Assembly (NCBI GenBank): GCA_039519185.1
Contig: CM076851.1
Span: 35,199,799-35,263,798, forward strand
DNA: 64,000 nt
Reading direction: 5' to 3'
Source of the DNA: Astragalus membranaceus
Taxonomy: Eukaryota; Streptophyta; Magnoliopsida; Fabales; Fabaceae
In this document: positions 1 through 11,559 of the stretch, piece after piece
How positions within the stretch are numbered: the stretch's first letter is position 1
Layout of the letters: each line of letters begins with the position of its first letter
Program-made: the position numbers and the translations under genes
The notes under the pieces: model-generated
Seen by the model: only the letters and a program-made list of their open reading frames with translations
The model's database searches: none
What the model was told of the DNA's origin: nothing

Positions 1-1579
1 ATCGCCGGTGACGGTGGAGGGATGGTTGACGACGCTAACGGAGGATCAGACGCGACGATGGAGATGGTGGCAGTGGTTGTCAGAGCAAAAGAGAGAACGA
101 AGGGCGTGAAGAGGGATGACGAAGACGACGCCAGAGGGAGGGTCATGGTGCAGCGCTGACGATGGCTACGGCAAAGGATGGAGAAGGGACGGTGAAGCTC
201 GCCAGAGGTCAGGGCGGCTCAGGGAAAACGACCACCACGTACTGTGGCCGGAGGTCAGTTCACGGTTTTATGCATTTTTATGCTCTTAATTTCGACTTTT
301 TTCTTCAGTCCCTGTTCTGATTTTTATGATTCTTACCTTCGCTAATCTATTTGAAAATAATTTCCTAAGCCCTAATCTTGTTTCTAAAGAAAAACCTAAT
401 CGGTTCCTAATTAATTTTTGACGTTAATCTATTCCTACATTTTTTAAAGACTAATATGTTCTAAATCTCAATTTATTTATTGTATCAAATTGTAAATATA
501 AACAGTTTTGAAAAACTAATCTGTTATAAAAACTCGATGCCTATTAATCTTGATTGATTTTTTTTATACATATATACAATTCGGACACTGGTTTCAGATT
601 AGTAACAAATACTGTTGTTTGCAAAATAATCTATTATGTACAAAACTTGGTAAAGTCTAAAGAAAATAAAACTGTGGTAACCAACCTCTTGTCCAGCTTC
701 TGATTATTCCCTACCGTTTGCTCTACTATTGCTGAACCATACCCTTGCCTGCTGCTTTGCATTTCGTTTCACTGCTACTTCGTTTTAGAATTTTCAGGTG
801 TTTGGTTAACTAGGGTTTTTATGTGAAACCTAATCAGTTGGTCCGAATTTCTCTCAATTTTGTGCCTGGTTTTCTCTGTAATTCGAGCTTGTTTTTATAG
901 GCAATTTTTAGGTTAAGCAAATTGAATTCTGATTTTGACATGATTTTGTTTCCTTTTTCAGGTATTGGATCTGCTGAGAAATCTTACCCAGCAAGAAGAG
1001 GCCCAATGCAAAGAAGCTGTTGCTGCTGTTGTTTTTTGTTGTATTTTCGCTTTCTGTTTTTTTGTATTTTTTTATTATTTTTTTGTATTTTTGGATTATT
1101 GTTTTTGTATTTTGGGATTTTTGGACAATTGTAAATTAAATTTTAATTCTGATTTTATTATATTTTTTGGGCTGTTTTACGATTTATATTTTTATTTTTT
1201 AAAAAAATAAGTGAATAAAAACAAAGTGAAGTTGGGCCAGAACCAAGACCGAAAATTGGGCCCAATCAAACAACGCGTTAAAATGAGGCCCAATTAGAAG
1301 AAACAGGCCTATTGCAACACGTTATTAAAGATAGGCCCAATTAGAATAAGTTGTTAAAATTAGGCCCAATTAAAACAAAAATCTGTCGATAAGCCCAATT
1401 ACGAAAGCACACGCCCAATTAGATGAAAATGTATCTCAGTCCAATCCAAATTAAAATGAGACAACATCAAATGAGGCCAAAAACTTTTCTCGTAGTAATG
1501 TCACCTGGGACTTATGAATCGTGAACTAAATAAAAACGCTTGCGAAAAAAATGTGATCGGACAAAATTGGGGTATAACA
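1..1579 (-). repeat. Outer element 3' LTR (partial)
   Basis: This stretch matches 22100-23882 with scattered substitutions and indels, and ends at 1579 in the inverted form of the LTR start (plus strand ...GGGGTATAACA). About 0.6 kb matching 21462-22099 plus 0.77 kb matching 7139-7908 are expected to the left of the window. It lacks the hAT MITE and the SINE present in the 5' LTR and so gives the empty sites for both. Confidence 0.9.
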
Positions 1580-1596
1580 GCTGCCCCTCTTTATTT
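1580..1596 (-). other. Polypurine tract of outer element
   Basis: On the minus strand AAATAAAGAGGGGCAGC lies directly before the 3' LTR start, the position where plus-strand DNA synthesis is primed in LTR retrotransposons. The identical 17-mer flanks the inner element's 3' LTR at 11376-11392. Confidence 0.8.
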
Positions 1597-3400
1597 ATAT
1601 TTTACTAGAAAGGTGAATGGTTTTCAGATTTTCATAGTAGAAATAAAAATAAAGATAGAATAGACGCTAATTTTGTCTGCTTAGGGGGAAGATGAGTTAG
1701 GGAAAAGAGGGACGATTAACACTTGGCGTGTTAACCGAGAACAATAAAGAAATGATCACTGGGGATCTGGAGGAGCACTGGGGCTATAAAAGAGCATTGG
1801 GCTCTAAGGGAGCACTGGGGCTCCAAGGGGTTGCCTAAACCCTGAAGGACCACTTGGGGTCCGAAGATGCACTGGGGCTTTGAAGGACCACTGGGGGTCC
1901 AAAAGAGCACAAACTAGCAATGGTACTGGTAAAATGGTATGCTCGGGGGTGGCCTTTTTCGAGCGGCCGGAGGGTCAAGATCAGGTCGTTGACCTAATTT
2001 TCTCACCTCGAAGGACGTCTGCCATGTCTTAGGCTGACACAGCTAGTCTGAAGGACCTAGGGTCGGATGATCTGTCGCGCTCAGTAGCGACATAGTGATC
2101 TTGAAGGTAGAGTTTGAAGTCGTTGCTTTGACATATTGGTTCGAACTGGGCTGAAGGACCTGGGGTCGGATGATCCATCGGTTGCTCGATAACGCGACGT
2201 GCGATCTGGAATGAATGACCATTGGAGGTCTGAAAAAGCGCTTGGGCTGTGAGACTCTGAATTGTGATGAGACTAGTGCTTGGAGCACTGACTTTGAGGG
2301 AGCAAAATATAGGGATAGACACTTGGCGTGCTTGCCCTAGAACATACCTAATGAATGCATTTACCTGATAAGGGAAAAGCTATATCTATTTGGCATGTCT
2401 AAAAATGCGATGAATGATGCATGCGTGCAATATAGGTATGTGAAATGGTAGGTGTCTGATGGGATGAATGAAACGTGGCAGATGATGTGAGTTGAAGTTG
2501 GTGGAACATGGAGGTTGACAAACAACGTATGTGGATGCAGATAAGATATGAATGCAATTGTACTGCTTAGATGCAGGTGCTACGATGAAATGCATGGTTG
2601 CATGATGGAATGATTTATGCTTTGGTGGGGGTAATGAATGCAATGTGGATGATTTTTTTTCTTTTGGCTTTTCTTTTTTGCCTTTTTTTGTCTTTTTTTT
2701 TTGTTTTTCTTTTTGGGCCTCTCTTTTTTGCCGGTCCTTCAACTCGCAGGACTTCCGGCATGGGGTTACAAGGCTATCAAGTGCATTCGTACTACGAAGT
2801 CGATTGCGCATGACTGGGACTTGTCATTTGAGATGATCGCGCATTTATTGCTCTATTCCCGCGGTTCCTTCCTTATAGGTATTTTAATGAAAGACTATAT
2901 CTCTTCTGTGATTCTCGGAAATTTCTTAATGATGGTAATACTTTTGATTATGCCACATGTTTCACAATTCAGTATCAATTATCACAAAACATCATTTCAA
3001 AAATAGACGGAAGTAAAAAGAAAGGAAAGTGTTTGATATTGCATTGGAAGCCAAATGTGCAGAAGGCACACCGACTTAAGATTACGTCAGGAATTTCATT
3101 GAAAGAGTAGGAAAGGTGAAATACTAAGCAGACTTCTCGGTAGTTGGTGTCCTTGAAGTAACGGTGCCGGCCGCCCATGTTCACGACCTTGATCACTCAT
3201 CATCCGACTTTTGGAAGTGTTGATTGCCCCAATGTTTGTTTAGTCCAACTTCCTGACCCTAATTTTTGCCTGGATTGTCCCTTTTGGATTTTCAATCCAC
3301 CAGGTCGCTCTAACTTTTGCCTAGGCGGCCCTTCCGGGTTTTCAACCTAGCGAGCTTATTTTTGCTTGGCTCATCTTTCTCATTTTTATATACTCCTTTT
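1597..3400 (-). other. Outer element 3' non-coding region
   Basis: This is about 1.8 kb between the end of pol and the 3' LTR with no credible protein. It holds degenerate short repeats built on GCACTGGGGCTC (about 1760-1900), the motif CACTTGGCGTG at about 1718 and 2310 that is also amplified in the inner element, a pyrimidine-rich run at 2650-2730, and a block at 3254-3358 conserved in the inner element (15380-15483). ORFs here are not supported as genes. Confidence 0.7.
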
Positions 3401-3748
3401 TTAGGCAGAGTTCACCGGGAGTGGGAGGTCTTCCCCATCCATTTTTGGGAGAATTAAGGCTCTTCCAGAGAATGATTTCTTTACCATGTAAGGTCCTTTA
3501 TAGTTCGAGGTCCATCTCCTGCGGGAATCATTTTGGGTCTGACTTTCTTGGGCACCAGGTCTCTTTAAAATTGTTGAGGACGGACCTTCTTCTGTTAAGC
3601 TTTCTTTGTCCTTTTCCGATATGACATAAGACGACCGTTCTTTTGTTTGGTGAGGTTTAATGGAAGTACTACTCCCATCGTACGGGGTTTCCCCTGTTGA
3701 AGTATGAACGAGGTCTGATCTCCATGTAAGGTGAAATGTCACTATCAT
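3401..3748 (-). pseudogene. Ogre pol C-terminal remnant (end of integrase)
   Basis: The minus-strand reading frame contains the typical end of Ogre/Tat polyproteins: a basic stretch, then motifs of the type RWTSNYKGPYMVKKSFSG and MDGEDLPLPVNS. These form the integrase C-terminal region that precedes the stop in this lineage. Only about 650 bp separate it from the end of gag, whereas more than 3 kb of protease, RT, RNase H and integrase core would be expected, so a large internal deletion has occurred. The piece cannot be functional alone. Identification rests on recognising the conserved tail; the family is fairly secure and exact boundaries are not. Confidence 0.75.
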
Positions 3749-4399
3749 CCCCGATATTCTTTGTTTGTTGTTGCAACTGCCCCATTTGTTTTTTTTGGGC
3801 AGTATGGGAAGGGATTATGATGCTCGACTTGGAGTCCTTACGTAGCCCTTTCACCACTGTCCGTGACGATTTTTTTAGGAAAGCCGTAACGGCAGACCAA
3901 ATTTCTTGACAATCACAGATTTGCTACACCAGTGGGCGTCTTATGTCAGACAAGGTGATGCCGGTGAATTTTCTTGATTCACTAGCTTTTTTGTGTGATT
4001 TTAACACCTTTTTATCTTCTTTTGTGCCCAAGTTAATCACTTCGCTTGATTCCACGCGAGGCTGGATAGCTTTATCCTTTTATTTCATTATTCTCATCAC
4101 CTCTGGAAGAGTTTCCCAGTTATCTTCAACATCTTCCTTAGTTTGATTAATGGGGTGATCAAAGTTATGACATGAGTTACCGATGTTGTTATTTTCATGG
4201 ACAAGTTATTTAGATCTGCATTAGTAGAAATTGAAGAAGGATAAAAGAAAAAGTAAAGCGAGCAAATGAGTAAAGAAGGAATTTATTGGAGAATTCAAAA
4301 TGTTATTTTATTAATATGGATACCGGAAAGAAACATGTGTATCCTTATGGAAATGTCCTAAGGCTTTGGGCAGAGCCATAGGATTTGCATTACGTAACA

Positions 4400-6148
4400 T
4401 TACTTTGAACTGAAAATCACAAGAAAATCAACAATCTCCCAATTCGTAAGTGCTTCAGTTGCAGGACAAAAGCGCACAAGGTTGATGACGTTGTTTTTAG
4501 CCCTTTGATCGCCTTCAAAAGCATTGACGGATGACTTCTCATGCCCCTGGCAAAGGGTTAGCGCCTCCGTTCGGAGCATCCTCATTGAAGCTCAACCATT
4601 TGGATTCGATCAGATCCTGAATCACATGTTTCAGTGCCTTGCAGTTTTCTACTGAATGCCCAATTGCGCCTGCGTGAAATTCGCAAGTGGCGTTCGGGTC
4701 ATAGCCTCTCGGGAAAGGAGGTTCAATGGATCTCATCGGGCGGGGGGAGATTAGGTTGTGACTAGTGAGGTGGTCGAACAAATCTGAGTATGATGCGGGA
4801 ATTGGATCAAACTGTACATGTCTCCTTTCTGGGTAGTTTGGTGGTTTATGGCTTTTAGTGGTTTGGGTAGAGAAGTGCAGGGCTTGAGGATGGTTTTTGG
4901 AAGTGTAAGAGGCTTTCAAAGATCCTGTTATGGAATTGGTTTCCCCTTCATTATTTCTAACAAATCCTGCGAAGGGATTCTTTGGGTTATTGGTCTCGAC
5001 CGAACCGTAAGAAATTTTCCCGTTTCTCATTCCGTTTTCCAACCCTTCCCCTATGGTGATCATGTCAGAGAACTTAGAGGATACGCTCCCAATTAATCTG
5101 TCATAGAGGGGTGATTACAACGTATCTATGAACATGGATACCATCTCTTTCTCTAGTAGAGGCGGGGCTACCTGCGCTGCCGACCCTCTCCAACGCTGGG
5201 CATACTCCTTGAATGATTCTTTGTTTCTTTTCACCATATTCTGCAACTGTGCTCTATCGGGAGCCATATCGATGTTGTATTTGTACTGCTTTAAGAAAGC
5301 ATCAGCCAGATCTTTCCAACATCGAATGTGGGTGCGTTCCAACTGCATGTACCAGCAGTTTGTACTACCCTAGTCAAGCTATCCTGAAAGTAATGGACGA
5401 GCAGTTTGTCGTCGTGTGCAAATGCGGTCATTCTTCTACAATACATAGTCAGATGGCTAGCGGGACAAGTTACCCCTCTGTATTTGTCAAAGTCAGGCAC
5501 TTTGAACTTGGGTGGGATAATCACATTAGGGACGAGACACAGATCATATGCATCCCTTGCGCCGACATTGGATCCTTCAATTTCTCTCAGGCGCTCTTCT
5601 AGCATCTGATATTTGTCCTTGGGCTGAGAGTCCTCCATTGAGTAGTTATGAGAGGGTCCTCTCATGTTGTAGTGGGGAGGAACCATTGGCATTGCAGCGG
5701 AGCGCGATGTAGGAGCATGATGAATTACTACTGGTGACGGAGTATAACCCTGTGGAATGACCTGTGGTGCAGTCGCAGGACTTGAGAGGTGAACTCGCGG
5801 TATTTCTGCATTTGTATTTTGAGTTGAAGGTCCAGCGGCTCCTGAAGGTCCTTCCTCTAGATTGGCTTCCGTGGTAGGAGGAGCGTAACCAGCTGGGAGA
5901 CGGTAAAGGGGCCATTGGTAGCTCTGGACATTTATTCCAGTGGTATCTGGAGTTCCGGAGCCAGGAGGTGGAAGAAGACTTGCAGCATTGTTCTTAGTAT
6001 TCCCTGCCGAAGCACTTTCATCTGCATTTCCTCTCTCGAGGAGTTTCACGAGTTCAGCCATTTGATCTTTCAGCGCCATCATCTCGCTCATTTGATCTTT
6101 CGGTTTTGCAATGTCTTCTCTTAGAGCCTGATTATCCTCTTCGGCCAT
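4400..6148 (-). pseudogene. Ogre gag, frameshifted
   Basis: Minus-strand gag of an Ogre/Tat element, split into at least three frames (6148-5291, 5348-5115, 5063-4539, with a tail to about 4400). The first part starts MAEEDNQALREDIAK and has a coiled-coil-like N-terminus, a Pro/Ser-rich middle (about residues 65-170), then the gag core with motifs VPNVIIPPKFKVPDFDKY and LTMYCRRMTAFAHDD. The next piece continues the core (RTHIRCWKDLADAFLKQYKY). The last carries the C-terminal Cys/His motif CEFHAGAIGHSVENC. Start chosen: the first ATG downstream of the leader, at 6148. Gag packages the element's RNA; the frameshifts make this copy inactive. Confidence 0.85.
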
Positions 6149-7117
6149 TTTTCTCGCTTGAGAACGATTCCGGTAGTGATGTTGATGAACCAGCTTGCCC
6201 TTTTAATTTTTTTTTACGTAAGTACATGAACGAATGAATGTGCATGAAATGCAAATGTATGATTTCGTGTTACGCCGGGGAAATTGTAAGTTTCTGTTTG
6301 ACGCAGAACCGAAAGAAACTTATTTTATTAATGCAAATGTTTGATCCATCTTGTCAGAAAGAAAGTCTTATAATTCTCTGGCGGTTATAGAAATGTATGA
6401 AAATTGAAATGTTAATGTGCAATAATTAAATTTTTTATGCCAAGCAAAAGGGAAAGGTAAAAATGCATGAGGTATGCTAAAAAAATAATTTGCCAAAATA
6501 ACACATGATTTTTTTTGAATTTTTTTCTTTTAAGAAGACCGGAAAAATGTATCAGTGTTTGTTTGAATGCAGGGGTATGAGGCTCCTTTGTGTCCTACGA
6601 GGGTTCCTTAGAGAATAGGTCTAGGGCTTGTCTGTTAAGTGAACCTTTCAAAGGGTAGCTCTAAAGAGTCCTACATAAGGTTCCTAGAGCCAACGACCCC
6701 AGTTAAGAACACTGATCAACAACAATAGGCAAGCTATTAGAAGTGCCAGCATTCTCAAGAGGGACCAAACTCTAGGTGAGACTTTCGCGACCACCCAACA
6801 GGACGCACATCCAGTAGGTCATCACTACGCAGTCTCGTTCTAACTTAGGTTATTCTCCAGTCCGGGTACAGGACTATTCTCACGTGTGTGCAAAAGTGTG
6901 ATAGTGGCGCGTGTGAAGGAGAAAAATATCAAGAGTACCCCCCATGCTGCAAAACAAACAAACATATATACAAAAAAGCGGTCTTCTATCCTAGGGTTTT
7001 CATATCACAAAAGAATAATATGAAATAAAAATAAAAGACGAAAGGGAAGGGTAAAAATAAACATAAAAACAGTAACTAATCCTACAACTAATTAGACTAG
7101 GTTTGACTCTCTAAATT
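6149..7117 (-). other. Outer element 5' leader
   Basis: About 1 kb between the primer-binding site and gag with no supported ORF. Parts resemble the inner element's leader at 17230-17720, for example the shared ACTTTCGCGA block and the CTA(T/C)CCTAGGGTT block (7000 and 17655). Long leaders are usual in Ogre elements. Confidence 0.6.
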
Positions 7118-7138
7118 GTCCCCAGTGAAGTCGTCAGC
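7118..7138 (-). other. Primer-binding site of outer element
   Basis: On the minus strand, just after the LTR's terminal CA and two bases (GC), the sequence reads TGACGACTTCACTGGGGAC. It differs by one base from the inner element's site. Ogre elements are reported to prime from tRNA-Arg; I did not check it against a tRNA sequence. Confidence 0.7.
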
Positions 7139-7602
7139 TGTAGCGACCGAAAAATCCGAAGGATTCCTCGAAGGTTCAAAAAAATGAAGCCGCAACCAAA
7201 GTTTAATTATAAGGGTAAACATTGGAAAATCCCTTTTGGAATGGATAAGGGTCCTTGAGACCAGATTAGGGTTCGGGAGTCGGTTATGCGTGGGGAAGGA
7301 ATTAGCACCCCACGACATCCTTCCTAACGAAGGTTACCCGCTAACTAGTTGTAGGAAAGAATATTAATTTTGAGAATGTTTATTTTACCCTTTTATTGTG
7401 AATTAGAGGAAACTAAGAGAAAGAAAAGACTTGATATTTTTTGAATTGAAGAAAAGGATTATTTAGGAAAAGACTAAAAAGGTTTTTTATTAATGCGATT
7501 GACAGAGGTCGGCCGCCCTTTGCGCCAACGTATCTCTTGGTAGAGAATCAAATCACACGTAGTTCTTGGGTAGAAAAAGTTTGTTGGTTGGTGTTTTTAA
7601 AT

Positions 7603-7689
7603 ATAGGGGTTTTAGGATTATTAAGCTGTACAGCTCATTCGTCCTAGAACGATGACTAACCCGTCTGTACAGTCGACTTAGTCCCCTAT
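7603..7689. repeat. Cloverleaf-like tandem unit 1
   Basis: Closing stem ATAGGGG/CCCCTAT encloses two arms: TTTTAGGA/TCCTAGAA with tip AGCTGTACAGCT, and GACTAA/TTAGTC with a CTGTACAG tip. The unit repeats with a period of about 153 bp at 7755 and, once the inner element is removed, at 21467. Confidence 0.75.
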
Positions 7690-7754
7690 TTTATAAAAAT
7701 GGAGTTTTTGGAGTTTGGAAAATGGTTTGATGTGTGTTGGTTTGATTTTATTGG

Positions 7755-7843
7755 AATAGGGATTTTAGGACTCTTGAGCCGTACGGTTCATTCATCCTAA
7801 AACGATGACTAACCCGACTGTACAGTCAACTTAATCCCCTATT
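7755..7843. repeat. Cloverleaf-like tandem unit 2
   Basis: Closing stem AATAGGG/CCCTATT; arm A TTTTAGGA/TCCTAAAA with tip GAGCCGTACGGTTC; arm B GACTAA/TTAATC (one mismatch) with tip GACTGTACAGTC. The arm A tip differs from unit 1 at paired positions while staying self-complementary, using one G-U pair. Confidence 0.75.
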
Positions 7844-7903
7844 TTGAAAATTTAATTTGTGGAAAGAAATGTGTTTGTGTTTATTTTAATTTCGAAATTG
7901 TTT

Positions 7904-7908
7904 GTTTT
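7904..7908. other. Target-site duplication, left (inner element)
   Basis: GTTTT directly before the inner element; the same five bases follow it at 21462-21466. A 5-bp duplication is typical of LTR-retrotransposon integrase. Confidence 0.85.
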
Positions 7909-8052
7909 TGTTGCGCCGGAAAAAGTCCCCGTGGGAGAACCTTCCTCGTTCACAACTTTTCCTAAGACAATGAAGCCGCCACCAATATTTATTAAGGAAA
8001 ATATTAGGAAAACCTTTTTTGGAAAGCGATTGGTCTTGCGAAACTAGAGAAT

Positions 8053-8105
8053 AGGGTTCGGGGGTCGGTTACGCGCGGGGAATGTGTTAGCACCCCACAC
8101 GTCCT
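8053..8105 (-). repeat. LTR block conserved between the two Ogre families
   Basis: The plus strand contains GTTCGGGGGTCGGTTACGCG followed by CGGGGAA and TTAGCACCCCAC. The outer LTR has a close match at 7256-7318 and the inner 5' LTR has one at about 18137-18189. On the minus strand it includes GGGGTGCTAACAC...CCCC, able to form a short hairpin near the LTR 3' end. Confidence 0.7.
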
Positions 8106-8260
8106 CTCTACTGAGAGGGAACCTTTAATTAAATGTGTGGTTTTAGTGTGTTGACTTGAAAATACTTAATTTTGCCTCTCTACTTCTTATTGAAAAATTC
8201 TTAATGAAAATCTTTATTTATTATGAAAAAGGGGGAAAATGGTTTTTTAGAAAAAAAAAC

Positions 8261-8330
8261 GCTTGACGGGACATGGCCCGCTTCTACGTATCTCCTGGTG
8301 CGATGGAGAACTCAAAGCTATGTAGTTCTT
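8261..8330. repeat. TACGTA hairpin, inner LTR copy 1
   Basis: Nested pairings GACGGG/CCCG, then CTACGTATC...CTATGTAG enclosing TCTCC/GGAGA. Relatives lie at 7501-7570, 8786-8856 and 16747-16822, and in the other inner LTR about 10,084 bp to the right. Confidence 0.65.
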
Positions 8331-8405
8331 CTTTGTCTTTTTGAAAAGATTTTGTTTTTTATCTTTTTTAGTGAGTTTTTCAAAATAGGACGAGCATTTA
8401 GTGAA

Positions 8406-9213
8406 TGATTAAACTAACCAAGGTTATGGGTAATCACCGCTAAATACTCTTGAAAATGAGAGTCACTACCGCCAGTCAGACGAACAAAGGCTCTGATTGA
8501 CTATTAGTAGCGACTCGTTTTTATTTGTTCTTTAGAAAGTGGTTTTCGAAAGAGATTGATTCGCACGATGATCAAACTAACAAAGGTTATGAGTGATCAT
8601 CGCTTGCTGTTCTTTGGGGAAAAAGACATCGCCACCAATGGCTAGACGAACAAAGGTTCTGATTAACCACTAGCGACGATGGGTTGAAAATGATTTTAAA
8701 AAGGAAAAGGTTTGCGAAAGTGATTCTTTTTGTTATGAAAATAACTCTTTTCTTTTTGTTATGCAAATGCTAATTTTTATGGTTGCGCTTGACGAGAATG
8801 TGACTCGCTCCTACGTATCCCAAATGGGAATCAAAGCGACGTAGTTCTAACGAGCCTTGAAAATGAAAATCTTTTTGATGAGGTTCTAGAAAATGAAGAG
8901 CGTTCATAATGATCAAACTAACAAAGGTTATGATGGATCATTACTAGTAACTCTCTTTGAAAATGCCTTTTGTAAATGCAAACTTTCATGGTGATCGAAC
9001 TAACAAAAATTATGATGGATCACCGCCAATAACTTGTTTTTGATTCTTTGATACTTAGAAAAATGCTTTTTGAAATTGGATGCGTTCATGATAACCAAAC
9101 CAACAAAGGTTGTGATGGATTATCACTAGTAGCTTGCTTTATGCTTGCGAAAGTTCTTTTGAAATTGAGGCTTTCATGACAATCGAACCAACAAAGGTTG
9201 TGATGGATTGGCA
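8406..9213. repeat. Array of eight ACAAAGG hairpins in the inner LTR
   Basis: Eight related imperfect inverted repeats surround a conserved loop core AACTAACAAAGGTTATGATG. Stems: TGATTA/TAATCA (8406/8431), AGTCA/TGACT (8474/8498), CGATGATCA/TGATCATCG (8566/8594), TGGCTA/TTAACCA (about 8640/8667), TAATGATC/GATCATTA (8907/8936), GGTGATC/GATCACC (8990/9018), TGATAA/TTATCA (9089/9120), TGACAATC/GATTGGCA (9177/9206). Stem sequences change in pairs while the loop is kept, which is the mark of selected base pairing. The same array is in the other LTR at about 18490-19300. Confidence 0.8.
8786..8856. repeat. TACGTA hairpin, inner LTR copy 2
   Basis: CTACGTATC...GACGTAGTTCT encloses CCCA/TGGG, with flanking GACGAG/CTCGC pairing. 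Same architecture as the copy at 8261 with different paired bases. Confidence 0.65.
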
Positions 9214-10644
9214 CTAGTAACCATTTTTATGGCAAGTCGTTTAGAAATGAAAACAATGAGTGCAAGAAAGAATTAGTGAATTCACGATCATTGGCATCAA
9301 ATCATTAAGCAACAACATTTGAATTTGCAAACAAGGATCAAGCCTAAACTATATATATTAGATCACAACACAAAGGTAGGCAAGGAAGGAACTTGAAGTG
9401 GGCATTTAAGTAAGAATACAAGAGTAGGCAAGATTGAACCTAAATGCACATCTAATGGAAGATGCTAGGTGAGAACCATACTCAAATATTTCTACAAGAT
9501 GCAAGGGAATCTAAATGCACATCTATTGGAAGATGCAATGTATGGAATTGACCTATCTAAGTGTTGATGATATTCTTATATGAGAGTGGACAATGAAATT
9601 GTTAGCTTAAGGAAAAGAGTTGCCTCAATCATGATCATGGGCAAGCATAAGCAAGCAAATTATTTAGCAACCAAAGTATCAAAGAATGTTGAATCACTTT
9701 AGTCAATCCTCACACTTAAGATTAAGTGCACAAGTGCACAAGTGTGAATCACCTTGCCAATCATCAACAAAAACAAGTTTATTAAAGCAAACCCAAACCC
9801 TAATTTTTTATGTTAAAACCTAGGAGCATACATACCCTAAATCAACTATTATTCATCCCCAAATCATGAAATAGACAAAAGCATTCAAGAACCCTAAACC
9901 TAGGCCCATGGTCGAATGTCATCATGCTTGAAATGAGTTTCTTATTTTGTGAAAGTTATGCAAACAAGAGTGAATATGCAAGGAAATGTGAGAAAACACA
10001 ACAACAACTAGCAAATCACATTTTTATGAGCGTATGTGAAATACAACATGCCATAAAACAACATTTTATTTCATGAAAGGCAAGGATTAAGATCAACACA
10101 AATCAACATTTATCAAAGGGTGAGAAGCATCATAAGCACCCAAGCCTCCCTAAGTGCTTGTCAAAGTGCTTATGACACTTCTCACCAACAACAATCAACA
10201 ATATGAGAATATGAAGATGATAGGATGAATGCTTTTTATATTTTTTGAGGAAATACTCAAAGATGATGCAAGGTTTTAAGGATTACCTTAGCTTTGAGCT
10301 AGAAAGTGAGATGAGAAGATGAAGCTAGGCACAAATCAACAAAACTCCAATATCCTTCAAAGAAGTGCCTACTTGATGATGATGCTTGAACTTTGAATGA
10401 GAAATGGAGGGAGTATGTGAAAGAGGGATGCAAATGAGGTGAGTTGTTTGTTAGGGTTTTTGGTGTAGGAGAAAATGAGAAGGTTCCTTTGAGATGAAAG
10501 AAAAAACAAGAGGAAGTGAGGAAGAGGAGGGGGGGCTACGAATTTCTTGGTCTTTTTTGGAGAGGAGAGAAGTGAGTTGTTCTTATTCAAATCCTTGGGA
10601 GGCCAAAGATCTAATGGGTTTAAGGTTGTGAGAGGGAAATAAAG

Positions 10645-10977
10645 AAATTAGTGTGTATTTAGTGGTGTAGAGAGAAAGAAAGTAAAAATATGTTGTGTAT
10701 TGAATGTTATTGGATTCAAAGGTGTGCTTGTCATGATGAAAGACTTTTTTTGTGATGTGCACTTGATGGGGCTGAAGTGAAGGGCATGAGGGTGGAGTGA
10801 AGGAGGTGAAGAAATTAGTGTGTATTTAGTGGTGTAGAGAGAAGGAAGGTAAAAATATGTTGTGTATTGATTGTTATTGGACTCAAAGGTGTGTTTGTCA
10901 TGATGAAAGGCTTTTTTTTGTGATGTGCACTTGATGGGGCTGAAGTGAAGGGCATGAGGGTGGAGTGAGGGAGGTTG
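10645..10977. repeat. 166-bp tandem duplication within inner LTR
   Basis: Two units (about 10645-10809 and 10811-10977) share GAAATTAGTGTGTATTTAG and the GGGCATGAGGGTGGAGTGA end. The same pair is at about 20728-21060. A minus-strand 120-codon ORF runs through it, but in the other LTR a single-base deletion changes the frame, so it is not counted as a gene. Confidence 0.85.
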
Positions 10978-11375
10978 TTTGCTTGTGAAATTGGTGCTTA
11001 CTTTGGCCAAAAATGGATAAAAGCAAAAAGCACCTAAAAGGAATTAGCCCTAATTCTAAAAATACCATAAGCATCCAATATTATTTTGTTATTCATTTTT
11101 TTATTTTGATTTCAGATTTCTATTTTTAATTATACATATTTTTGAGCCTTTTTGAAAGTGAGAGAAAAAAAACCGTTATAATTGACCAAAATACCCTTTC
11201 AAAACCCTAATTTGCCCGAAAAGTGCGTTCCAACCCTAAAAACGATTTCAAGAACCTTGGAATGCCTTCTAGGATCCGAAATGTAGTGCATAAGGCTCAT
11301 CGCTCTTCAATTTATTTATTTATTTTTTGGAAAATTAGGGTTTTGACCTAAGCCGGACAAAATTGGGGTATGACA

Positions 11376-11392
11376 GCTGCCCCTCTTTATTT
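11376..11392 (-). other. Polypurine tract of inner element
   Basis: Minus-strand AAATAAAGAGGGGCAGC immediately before the 3' LTR start TGTCATACC; identical to the outer element's tract at 1580-1596. Confidence 0.85.
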
Positions 11393-11559
11393 GGATTTTA
11401 CCAAGAAATATGAATTGCGCGAGACATATTTCGAAGGTAAAATAGAAATAAAGAATTCAGAAATTATACCAATTTTGTCCATTTGGAGAAACCCGAATTT
11501 CCCTTTTTTTTTTGTTTTTGGAAAGATAGACACTTTCGTGTTGATGCGAAAACAGTAAA

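Larger units (their letters stand above)
7139..7908 (-). repeat. Outer element 5' LTR, 3' segment
   Basis: This is the primer-site end of the outer 5' LTR; plus strand starts TGTAGCGACCG. It was separated from the rest (21462-23882) by the inner element. It contains a block at 7256-7318 conserved with the inner LTR (8053-8105), a TACGTA-type hairpin (7501-7570) and the first two cloverleaf-like tandem units (7603-7689 and 7755-7843). Confidence 0.85.
7909..11375 (-). repeat. Inner element 3' LTR
   Basis: A 3467-bp LTR; plus strand starts TGTTGCGCCGG and ends GGGGTATGACA. It contains a U5-side block shared with the outer LTR (8053-8105), two TACGTA hairpins, eight covarying ACAAAGG hairpins (8406-9213) and a 166-bp tandem duplication (10645-10977). 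Nearly identical to 17993-21461. Confidence 0.95.

Noticed and set aside
922..1210. Phe/Cys-rich ORFs in the outer 3' LTR with a copy at 23226-23522
   Set aside because: They run against the element's sense strand through a T-rich tract and the two LTR copies change frame relative to each other.
8406..9213. Possible CRISPR array
   Set aside because: Spacing is irregular, repeats are diverged with covarying stems, and the context is a plant LTR retrotransposon.
10369..10590. 73-codon minus-strand ORF identical in both inner LTRs
   Set aside because: Conservation is explained by recent LTR identity; composition is low-complexity and there is no known motif.
10648..11010. 120-codon minus-strand ORF in the inner LTR, also seen at 20743-21093
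   Set aside because: It is the translation of a 166-bp tandem duplication, and a single-base deletion alters its frame in the other nearly identical LTR.
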